Below, one piece after another: positions 1 through 5,264 of a DNA stretch of 5,264 bases (within the stretch, counting starts at the first letter, position 1; each line of letters starts with the position of its first letter). Source of the stretch: Bacteroidota bacterium (lineage in GTDB: Bacteria > Bacteroidota > Bacteroidia > UBA7662 > CANHCV01); contig JAIYBD010000250.1 of the NCBI GenBank assembly GCA_027488715.1, positions 1-5,264 on the forward strand, in the 5' to 3' direction. The notes below the pieces were generated by a model. It was not told the DNA's origin. It was given only the letters and a program-made list of their open reading frames with translations, and made no database searches. Made by a program: the position numbers and the translations under genes.

Positions 1-185
1 AAGTAATAGTTGGTTAGGGTATTTTCGATGAATTCATCGTGCAATTGCTGAACATCCGAATTATCGTGCCAGTAGCTTTTGAGAAACTGCGCCTTTTCAA
101 CATTTCCATGAAAATAAGTATCGATTAACCAATTGATTTTTTCTTCCTTACTAAATTTCGAAAATCCTTGAATGGGTTGAGTCAT
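1..185 (-). CDS. Hydroxymethylglutaryl-CoA reductase, class II (N-terminal 61 residues, cut by window edge)
   Basis: The frame opens with ATG at 185 and reads without a stop to position 1, giving 61 whole residues that begin MTQPIQGFSKFSKEEKINWL. Two parts recall class II HMG-CoA reductases: the opening GFSKFSKEEK (residues 7-16; compare FRNLSPAAR in the Pseudomonas mevalonii enzyme) and the segment DEFIENTLTNYY (residues 50-61), which matches the IEN-x-I-G-x-F/Y stretch that leads into the conserved P-x-GVAxNF region. The enzyme interconverts HMG-CoA and mevalonate with NAD(P)H in the cytosol. In Flavobacteriia it is expected to work in the biosynthetic direction for isoprenoids, despite the common label 'degradative'. 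The catalytic Glu, Lys, Asp and His residues lie outside the window and cannot be checked. The gene follows the 471-aa gene on the same strand after 57 nt, so it may be read through from the operon or have its own promoter. The family call rests on a short N-terminus recognised from memory. Confidence 0.72.
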   Translation of the reverse strand, partial: MTQPIQGFSKFSKEEKINWLIDTYFHGNVEKAQFLKSYWHDNSDVQQLHDEFIENTLTNYY

Positions 186-242
186 GCGTTTTATTTCAGT
201 AACAAAAAGTTAAACAAAAATGTTTTTGAATAATGAACAAGC
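186..242 (-). promoter_or_regulatory. A/T-rich spacer, weak candidate promoter for the HMG-CoA reductase gene
   Basis: This 57-nt gap between the stop of the 471-aa gene and the HMG-CoA reductase start is strongly A/T-rich. On the minus strand it contains TAACTTTT (212 to 205), seven of eight matches to the Bacteroidota -7 element TAnnTTTG, 19 nt before the ATG. No TTTG-like -33 element sits at the usual distance; the nearest TTG (240 to 238) is about 25 nt upstream. A short A/T inverted repeat (CAAAAA/TTTTTG, 215-228) is also present but has almost no loop. An internal promoter is possible but poorly supported. Confidence 0.25.
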
Positions 243-1658
243 TTAATGAGAAGCAGATTCTTGCTGGTACAACTTGCGTTCCTTGATGATCTGCACCACC
301 GCTTCTGGAATATAATTTTCCCAGCCAGGAAGACCCAATTGAATCATTTTCTCCACCTGCCAACTTCTCATTTGAGAAAGTTTGTGGTCTTCAATGTAAA
401 GATCCTTTACTTTTCCATGATCCACCAAGAAATTCAACAAACCACGAACGGAAGATTCCGGACGAAAATTTTCTAAGGTATGCACTTCTCCGCTTTCATT
501 GGACGTGGGGTACAAATACATTTTGATATTTCCCCCGAAGCCACGTCCGAAAGCTTCTAAAATACCTCCTTTCATTCCTTCGTACCAATGCTCTTCGAAA
601 ATGGATGCAAACCGGTCTACGCCAAGCACCATTCCAATTTTCTTTCCTCGATTGAATTTATCTAAATACTCGGCGATGGTAAAATAGCGCATGAAGTTCG
701 AAATAATGACCTTATTTCCAGTCGTAGAAAGCATATCTACGCGTTCTAAGAAATCCTGATCATTCAATTCTCCGTGCTTTTCGAGCTCCCTTAATGTCAG
801 TTCAAACAGCACCGAAATATTTTTTTGCTCAACATCCTCTTCTTTCTTGAATGCTTCCAATCCTTTATCCAGCATATCCAAGTTAATCTTCATCAACGGA
901 CGGAAACGGCCTCTAAGAACGAAACTGTGTTTTTTATACAGGTATTCAGAAGGCTGAATAACTTTTCCAGAGGGATCGAAAATGGTGGCTTCCGTATATC
1001 CAAATTTCACCAATTTTAGCGCTAGAATCCGGTTATCAAACTGTTTAAAGGCCGGCCCGTGGCACGAAATCATATCAATTTCAACGCGTTCCCGGCCTAA
1101 TCCTTCCATCAAAGAATGAAGAAATTCTCCTTGATTATCCCTCAAATAAAAGGCAGCATAAATTAAATTCACTCCAAAAAAACCGGTTGCCGTTTGTTGC
1201 AATTGCGGACTATTATCATGCAAATTGATGTGAACCACCACTTCACTGGGTTCAGCTCCTTTTTCGTGTTGAAAACGTAAACCCATCCACCCCTGACCTT
1301 GGTTGGTTCGTTTGTAATTCAGGGCCTCCATGGTATTGGCAAAGGCAAAAAATTGGGTTTCCTCTTTTCGGTGCTCCAACATCTGTTCCAAATGCGGATA
1401 TTCCCGATCCAACATTTGAAGAAGTCGATCCCGACAAACATAACGCTCGCACTTTCCGTAAATGCTGTCCGAAATTTTCATATCGTACGCACTTTGGCTG
1501 TAGGCAACGGTTCCACTTGCTCCACCCGCTTTGAAAAACAACGAAACCACTTCTTGACCGGCTCCAATTTCATTGAACGATCCGTAAATGTGTTGATTAA
1601 GATTGATGGTTAAGGCCTTTTCTAAGGGGTCGTACATCTGAATCATTTCGCTTTTCAT
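243..1658 (-). CDS. Conserved protein of unknown function, 471 aa
   Basis: I do not know a function for this protein. It looks like a member of a conserved family of about 470-490 residues found in Bacteroidota and other bacteria. It starts MKSEMIQMYDPLEKALTINL, with no signal peptide or membrane segment, so it should be cytoplasmic. Blocks that look conserved are GSFNEIGAGQEV (26-37), AYDM..SDSIYG (57-68), FFAFANT (103-109), GWMGLRFQ (123-130), GVNLIYAAFY (162-171), RVEIDMISCHGPAF (191-204), VLRGRFRP (247-254), NFMRYFTIAEYL (321-332) and GMVLGVDRF (342-350). I recall database relatives labelled 'TonB-dependent receptor' or 'nicotinate-nucleotide adenylyltransferase'. Neither fits: there is no export signal or barrel-like pattern, and no HxGH nucleotidyltransferase motif. 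The ATG lies 1 nt after the queE stop (TAAGATG), so translation is probably coupled to queE and the gene belongs to the lepA-folD-queE operon. The reading frame is intact and ends QQESASH. Confidence 0.9.
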   Translation of the reverse strand: MKSEMIQMYDPLEKALTINLNQHIYGSFNEIGAGQEVVSLFFKAGGASGTVAYSQSAYDMKISDSIYGKCERYVCRDRLLQMLDREYPHLEQMLEHRKEETQFFAFANTMEALNYKRTNQGQGWMGLRFQHEKGAEPSEVVVHINLHDNSPQLQQTATGFFGVNLIYAAFYLRDNQGEFLHSLMEGLGRERVEIDMISCHGPAFKQFDNRILALKLVKFGYTEATIFDPSGKVIQPSEYLYKKHSFVLRGRFRPLMKINLDMLDKGLEAFKKEEDVEQKNISVLFELTLRELEKHGELNDQDFLERVDMLSTTGNKVIISNFMRYFTIAEYLDKFNRGKKIGMVLGVDRFASIFEEHWYEGMKGGILEAFGRGFGGNIKMYLYPTSNESGEVHTLENFRPESSVRGLLNFLVDHGKVKDLYIEDHKLSQMRSWQVEKMIQLGLPGWENYIPEAVVQIIKERKLYQQESASH

Positions 1659-1659
1659 C

Positions 1660-2277
1660 TTAGGGAATATTGAGGTATTTGTGGGTTTGAAGAGACAATC
1701 TCCATTGCGGATTGTTCTCGATAAACGAGCGAATCAAGGGATTCATTTTTTCCGACTTTTCCCATTCGGGTTGAAGGAACAAATGACAATCTTTTGGAAC
1801 AAGAGGAACAAAATTCTGGGCCCATTCTAAATCGCTTTTGTGATTAACGATGATTTTCAATTCATCGGCTTTGGCCAATTCCGAATCCAATGGTTTTTTG
1901 AATTTTTTAGGAGATATGCAAATCCAATCGAAATCTCCTTGTATGGGGTAACAACCCGACGTTTCAATCCACACGGAAACGCCCATGGCATGAAGCGCTG
2001 TGGTCATGGGGGTACAATCTACCATGGCCGGTTCACCACCGGTAATCACCACGTTTTTTGCACCAGACTCGCGTACCCAAGAAGTCATTTGTTGAACTGA
2101 AATTTGAGGATGTTTGGATGCATCCCAACTTTCCTTTACGTCGCACCAAACACATCCCACATCACACCCTCCAATTCGAAGAAAATAAGCCGCTTTTCCT
2201 GAATTAAAGCCCTCTCCTTGAAGCGTGTAAAAATGCTCCATTAAGGGAAAAGTCCTATAATTCTCCTTATTTTCCAA
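1660..2277 (-). CDS. queE: 7-carboxy-7-deazaguanine synthase (radical SAM), QueE
   Basis: QueE converts 6-carboxy-5,6,7,8-tetrahydropterin to 7-carboxy-7-deazaguanine, using SAM, a 4Fe-4S cluster and Mg2+, in the cytosolic pathway to preQ0 and tRNA queuosine. The 205-aa protein shows TLQGEG (18-23), the cluster cysteines C38, C42 and C45 in CDVGCVWCD (CX3CX2C), ITGGEP (78-83) for SAM binding, ETSG (105-108), ISPK (121-124) and a C-terminal QTHKYLNIP (197-205), all typical of the family and its length. The start is notable. The frame opens only two codons before a TTG at 2277 (an in-frame TAG lies at 2286-2284), and the first ATG is residue 13 (2241), immediately before EHFYTLQGEG. Relatives usually carry several residues with a pattern like LPLME before FYTxQGEG, so the TTG start is preferred; the ATG would give 193 aa. 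With TTG, the gene overlaps the end of folD by 11 nt. Other queuosine genes are not in the window. Confidence 0.95.
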   Translation of the reverse strand: MENKENYRTFPLMEHFYTLQGEGFNSGKAAYFLRIGGCDVGCVWCDVKESWDASKHPQISVQQMTSWVRESGAKNVVITGGEPAMVDCTPMTTALHAMGVSVWIETSGCYPIQGDFDWICISPKKFKKPLDSELAKADELKIIVNHKSDLEWAQNFVPLVPKDCHLFLQPEWEKSEKMNPLIRSFIENNPQWRLSLQTHKYLNIP

Positions 2278-3145
2278 AAAGTTCTACGGCTTTTAAGGTG
2301 TTTAACATCAACATGGTAATGGTCATGGGACCCACTCCTCCAGGAACTGGAGTAATGGCCGAGCATTTCGGAGCTACTTCATCGTACTTTACATCACCTT
2401 TCAACCGAAAACCTGATTTGGTATCCGATGCCGGAACACGGGTAATACCCACATCAATGATAACGGCTCCATCTTTTACCATGTCGGCTGTTAGAAACTC
2501 GGGTTTCCCCAATGCAGCAACGATAATATCGGCCTGAAGGCACAACTCTTTGAGATTGGTGGTTCGACTGTGGGTTATGGTAACCGTGCAATTTCCCGGC
2601 TCGGAATTGCGTGCCATGAGGATGCTCATGGGACTTCCTACAATATGACTTCTTCCAATCACCACACAATGTTTGCCAGATGTTGGGATGTGGTATCGTT
2701 TCAATAATTCGATCACTCCTGCTGGAGTTGCGGGGAGAAATGTTGGCAGGTTTAAGGCCATTCGACCAACGGAAGTAGGATGAAATCCATCCACATCCTT
2801 TTTTGCGTCGATGGCTAATGTAACCGTTAGTTCGTCAATGTGTTTGGGCAATGGCATTTGTACGATTAACCCATCGATTTCAGGATCTTGATTTATTTTT
2901 TCGATTTCTTCCACCAATTCTTGTTGAGAAATGGTTTCTGGGAAACGTTTAAGGGTAGAACGGAATCCAACCTCCTCACAAGCTTTCACCTTACCGGCTA
3001 CATAGGTTTCACTCGCGCCGTTATTTCCAATGAGGAAGGCGCACAAATGAGGCGTTTTTTTTCCGGCTGAATAAAGCGCCTTAACTGCTTCAGCAATTTC
3101 CAAGCGAATTTGGGCAGAGGTGGCTTTCCCGTCGAGAACGATCAT
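2267..3145 (-). CDS. folD: Bifunctional methylenetetrahydrofolate dehydrogenase / methenyltetrahydrofolate cyclohydrolase, FolD
   Basis: FolD oxidises 5,10-methylene-THF to methenyl-THF with NADP+ and hydrolyses it to 10-formyl-THF, feeding purine synthesis and formylation of initiator tRNA in the cytosol. The 292-aa product is full family length. The N-terminal catalytic domain carries the Y-V-x-x-K active-site motif (Y48, K52), GLIVQMPLP (92-100, with Q96) and KDVDGFHP (116-123, with D119 equivalent to the conserved folate-binding Asp). The Rossmann cofactor domain has GRSHIVGSP (164-172). The signature PVPGGVGPMT (266-275) closes the substrate site. All key residues are present. The ATG at 3145 lies 2 nt after the lepA stop (TAATCATG), and the 3' end overlaps the queE start by 11 nt, so expression is probably coupled on both sides. 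No Shine-Dalgarno sequence is seen, as usual in Bacteroidota. Confidence 0.98.
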   Translation of the reverse strand: MIVLDGKATSAQIRLEIAEAVKALYSAGKKTPHLCAFLIGNNGASETYVAGKVKACEEVGFRSTLKRFPETISQQELVEEIEKINQDPEIDGLIVQMPLPKHIDELTVTLAIDAKKDVDGFHPTSVGRMALNLPTFLPATPAGVIELLKRYHIPTSGKHCVVIGRSHIVGSPMSILMARNSEPGNCTVTITHSRTTNLKELCLQADIIVAALGKPEFLTADMVKDGAVIIDVGITRVPASDTKSGFRLKGDVKYDEVAPKCSAITPVPGGVGPMTITMLMLNTLKAVELFGK

Positions 3146-3147
3146 GA

Positions 3148-4935
3148 TTAATCCAATTTTAGTACCGCCAAAAACGCACTCTGAGGAACTTCGACGGATC
3201 CAATTTGGCGCATCCGTTTCTTTCCTTTTTTCTGTTTTTCCAACAATTTACGCTTACGGGAAATATCACCGCCGTAACATTTGGCCGTTACGTCTTTTCG
3301 CAACGCTTTGATGGTTTCACGAGCAATGATTTTCGCACCGATGGCCGCTTGAATGGCAATGTCGAATTGCTGTCGTGGCAACAATTCCCTTAATTTTTCG
3401 CACATTCTGCGTCCAAGATCGTAGGCTTTGTCGGTGTGGATCAAGGCAGAAAGAGCATCCACTTGCTCACCGTTGAGTTTGATGTCCATTTTCACCAATC
3501 TCGACTCGCGGAAACCGATTTGGTAGTAATCAAATGAAGCATATCCGCGAGAAACCGATTTCAATTTATCGTAGAAATCGAATACAATCTCGCCCAAGGG
3601 CATTTCAAAATTCAATTCAATGCGGGTGGCAGTGAGGTAAACTTGGTTCTTCAAGATGCCACGCTTTCCCATGCACAATCCCATGATGGGTCCAATATAC
3701 TCGGATGCGGTGATGATTTGTGCGTGAATGTAGGGTTCTTCAATGAAATCAATCAACGTAGGATCGGGCAAATCGGAAGGATTTCGCATTTCAAACGTTT
3801 CTTCCTTCTTCATGTGACAGATGTAGGAAACGTTGGGAACGGTGGTAATGACCGTCATGTTGAATTCGCGCTCCAATCGCTCTTGGATGATTTCCATGTG
3901 CAGTAGTCCCAAAAATCCGCATCGGAAACCGAAACCCAATGCAGCAGAACTTTCGGTTTCAAATACCAAAGAAGCATCATTGAGTTGAAGCTTTTCCATG
4001 GATTCACGAAGTTCTTCGTAATCTTCGGTATCTACCGGATAAATACCAGCGAAAACCATGGGTTTCACTTCAGTAAATCCGGCGATGGCTTCTTGGCAGG
4101 GATTTGCTACGTGGGTAATGGTATCGCCCACCTTTACTTCTTTGGATTCTTTGATGCCTGAAATGATGTAACCAACGTCTCCAGCATAAACCGTATCCCT
4201 TGGAGACATATCTAATTTCAAGATGCCAACTTCGTCGGCGAAATATTGTTTGTTGGTATTGACGAATTTTACAGGATCGCCTTTGGAAATTTTTCCATTC
4301 ATAACGCGGAAATACGCAATGATTCCGCGAAAATTATTGTACACCGAGTCGAAAATAAGCGCTTGAAGCGGGGCATCCACTTCTCCTTTTGGGGCTGGAA
4401 TGCGTTCTACAACGGCTTCCAAAACCTTATCGACTCCTTCTCCGGTTTTCCCGGAAGCGGGTAAAATGGAATCGCGATCGACGCCGAGCAAATCAACGAT
4501 CTGATCTTTTACGACTTCGGGCTCGGCGCCGGGAAGATCGATTTTATTGAGGATGGGGATAATTTCCAAACCTTGGTCCAAGGCCAAATAAAGATTGGAA
4601 ATGGTTTGTGCCTGAATGCCTTGGGAAGCATCTACAATCAAAAGAGCTCCTTCGCAAGCAGCGATGGAACGAGAAACTTCATAGGAAAAATCGACGTGTC
4701 CCGGAGTATCGATCAAGTTCAAAACATAGGGCTCGCCTTTGTAGGAATAGTTCATTTGGATGGCGTGCGATTTGATGGTAATTCCACGTTCGCGCTCCAA
4801 ATCCATATTATCCAAGGTTTGATCCACCAATTCTCGGGAAGAAATGGTGTTGGTCATTTGCAATAAACGATCGGCCAAGGTCGATTTTCCGTGGTCGATG
4901 TGAGCGATAATACAAAAATTTCGGATATTTTTCAT
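3148..4935 (-). CDS. lepA: Elongation factor 4 (LepA), ribosome-associated GTPase
   Basis: LepA/EF4 is a translational GTPase related to EF-G that binds the ribosome and affects translocation state, initiation or subunit assembly; its exact cellular role is still debated. The 595-aa protein is full length. The GTPase domain shows G1 AHIDHGKST (11-19), G2 RGITIK (50-55), G3 DTPGH (76-80), G4 NKID (130-133) and a G5 region PASGKTGEG (159-167), with SGK where SAK is more usual. The later domains carry the LepA block GFGFRCGFLGLLHMEI and the SVSRGYASFDY stretch. The LepA-specific C-terminal domain ends in YGGDISRKRKLLEKQKKGKK (554-573) followed by a VEVPQSAFLAVLKLD tail (581-595). There is no EF-G domain IV, as expected. 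The start ATG at 4935 is followed by MKNIRNFCIIAHIDHGK, the standard LepA opening. It is the first gene of the operon, with a -7 promoter element 6 nt upstream of the start codon. Confidence 0.99.
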   Translation of the reverse strand: MKNIRNFCIIAHIDHGKSTLADRLLQMTNTISSRELVDQTLDNMDLERERGITIKSHAIQMNYSYKGEPYVLNLIDTPGHVDFSYEVSRSIAACEGALLIVDASQGIQAQTISNLYLALDQGLEIIPILNKIDLPGAEPEVVKDQIVDLLGVDRDSILPASGKTGEGVDKVLEAVVERIPAPKGEVDAPLQALIFDSVYNNFRGIIAYFRVMNGKISKGDPVKFVNTNKQYFADEVGILKLDMSPRDTVYAGDVGYIISGIKESKEVKVGDTITHVANPCQEAIAGFTEVKPMVFAGIYPVDTEDYEELRESMEKLQLNDASLVFETESSAALGFGFRCGFLGLLHMEIIQERLEREFNMTVITTVPNVSYICHMKKEETFEMRNPSDLPDPTLIDFIEEPYIHAQIITASEYIGPIMGLCMGKRGILKNQVYLTATRIELNFEMPLGEIVFDFYDKLKSVSRGYASFDYYQIGFRESRLVKMDIKLNGEQVDALSALIHTDKAYDLGRRMCEKLRELLPRQQFDIAIQAAIGAKIIARETIKALRKDVTAKCYGGDISRKRKLLEKQKKGKKRMRQIGSVEVPQSAFLAVLKLD

Positions 4936-4941
4936 GCCTTA

Positions 4942-4949
4942 CAAAGGTA
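4942..4949 (-). promoter_or_regulatory. Predicted -7 promoter element for the lepA operon
   Basis: On the minus strand TACCTTTG is an exact match to the Bacteroidota housekeeping -7 consensus TAnnTTTG. It ends 6 nt before the lepA ATG, so transcription would be expected to start about at the start codon or only a few nt upstream, giving a leaderless or nearly leaderless mRNA. No TTTG-type -33 element lies at the usual spacing; a T-run (minus strand 4978 to 4974) is slightly too far away. The exact -7 match and its position in a divergent intergenic gap support the call. Confidence 0.55.
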
Positions 4950-5000
4950 CAAATTTTGATGGAGTTTGAGGTAAAAACATTGGATTTTCTGCATTGTTTG

Positions 5001-5008
5001 TATCTTTC
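5001..5008 (+). promoter_or_regulatory. Candidate -7 promoter element for the divergent secreted-protein gene
   Basis: TATCTTTC matches seven of the eight positions of TAnnTTTG and ends 3 nt before the ATG at 5012. An ATTG (4979-4982) lies 18 nt upstream and could act as a weak -33 element. If this is the promoter, the transcript would start at or next to the start codon. It lies in the 76-nt gap shared with the lepA promoter. Confidence 0.4.
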
Positions 5009-5011
5009 AGG

Positions 5012-5264
5012 ATGGGAAAAAAGAAAGCATTTCTACTGCTCATCTTTGCTTTGATGATGGGATTGAAAAACCTTGCCCAGTCGTGCAAATTTTCGGTTCA
5101 ATTTGCCGGACAACCCTATTCCATGAATACCCTTATTTACACGCCCACCGATACCGCTATTGTGATGCAACTGAAGTGTTATGTGCGGTACCTGCATCCG
5201 AAAAAACAAGTGTGGGAACATCAGTTAATGGATTTTTACTTAGCCGAAAAACCAATCGAATTGA
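5012..5264 (+). CDS. Exported protein of unknown function, N-terminal 84 residues (cut by window edge); possibly MbnP-like
   Basis: The frame is open from ATG 5012 to the end of the window, giving 84 residues. It begins with a Sec-type signal peptide: a basic MGKKK, a hydrophobic core AFLLLIFALMMGL (6-18) and a likely signal peptidase I site after AQS (22-24), leaving C25 as the first mature residue. The residues before C25 (A-Q-S) do not form a good lipobox, so a lipoprotein is less likely. The mature part reads CKFSVQFAGQPYSM..., then IVMQLKCYVRYL (50-61) and HQLMDFYLAEKPIEL (70-84). The pattern of a small beta-strand with a G-x-P loop, a '(L/I)K-x-Y(V/I)' strand and an 'LxD' strand recalls the start of MbnP-like periplasmic proteins, but this is pattern recall only, and the strongest MbnP features would lie downstream. 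The start is favoured by the signal peptide and by the nearby -7-like element. The gene is divergent from lepA and not part of that operon. Confidence 0.8.
   Translation, partial: MGKKKAFLLLIFALMMGLKNLAQSCKFSVQFAGQPYSMNTLIYTPTDTAIVMQLKCYVRYLHPKKQVWEHQLMDFYLAEKPIEL

Noticed and set aside
215..228. Short inverted repeat CAAAAA-TG-TTTTTG between the 471-aa gene and the HMG-CoA reductase gene, considered as a terminator.
   Set aside because: The stem is six pairs, five of them A-T, with a two-base loop, so it would be unstable as RNA and does not resemble an intrinsic terminator. Such repeats arise easily in A/T-rich spacers.
1299..1613. A 104-codon plus-strand open frame antisense to the 471-aa gene.
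   Set aside because: It lies wholly inside a motif-rich gene on the other strand and shows no domain, start signal or composition of its own.
2239..2268. AAGGAG on the minus strand upstream of the internal queE ATG, considered as a Shine-Dalgarno site.
   Set aside because: It lies about 21 nt before the ATG, too far for normal spacing, and Bacteroidota rarely use such sites. It encodes K-E within the queE N-terminus.
3643..4866. Several plus-strand open frames of 70-97 codons opposite lepA.
   Set aside because: lepA is unambiguous along its whole length. The opposite frames are low-complexity reflections of its codon use.
5033..5221. A 62-codon open frame on the minus strand opposite the secreted-protein gene.
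   Set aside because: The plus-strand frame has a clear signal peptide, a promoter-like element and no stops. The minus-strand frame has no recognisable features and is best read as a shadow.
1..5264. Search for mobile elements, CRISPR repeats, tRNAs, riboswitches or defence genes.
   Set aside because: The window is almost fully occupied by housekeeping genes with short spacers. I saw no direct repeats, transposase motifs, tRNA-like cloverleaf or long structured leader.

Overview
The window looks like chromosomal housekeeping DNA from a member of the Bacteroidota, most likely order Flavobacteriales. This rests on four things: the style of the LepA, FolD and QueE proteins, the beginning of a class II (so-called degradative) HMG-CoA reductase, the absence of Shine-Dalgarno sequences before the genes, and Bacteroidota-type -7 promoter elements (TAnnTTTG) just before the divergent starts. 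Genus cannot be named from the sequence alone.

Layout. From right to left on the minus strand runs a tight gene block: lepA (4935-3148), folD (3145-2267), queE (2277-1660) and a conserved gene of unknown function (1658-243, 471 aa). The junctions are 2 nt, an 11-nt overlap and 1 nt, so these four are almost certainly one translationally coupled operon. After a 57-nt gap comes the start of an HMG-CoA reductase gene (185 to beyond position 1), also on the minus strand and cut by the window edge. To the right, a 76-nt divergent promoter region separates lepA from a plus-strand gene for a secreted protein (5012 to beyond 5264), also cut by the window edge. No stretch of more than 300 bases lacks a gene. 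I see no RNA gene, insertion sequence, CRISPR array or prophage feature.

How the genes relate. lepA encodes a ribosome-associated GTPase. folD supplies one-carbon folate units, including formyl-THF for initiator tRNA and purines. queE makes the 7-deazaguanine core of queuosine, a tRNA wobble base. The first three genes therefore share a loose translation/tRNA/one-carbon theme. The 471-aa protein has no function I can assign, and its position inside this operon is the main clue to its role. HMG-CoA reductase belongs to the mevalonate route to isoprenoids, the route used by Flavobacteriia.

No clearly new system is visible. The points most worth a second look are the uncharacterised 471-aa protein, the TTG start and overlap of queE, the very short or absent 5' leaders implied by the lepA-side promoter pair, and a possible MbnP-like identity for the secreted protein at the right edge.
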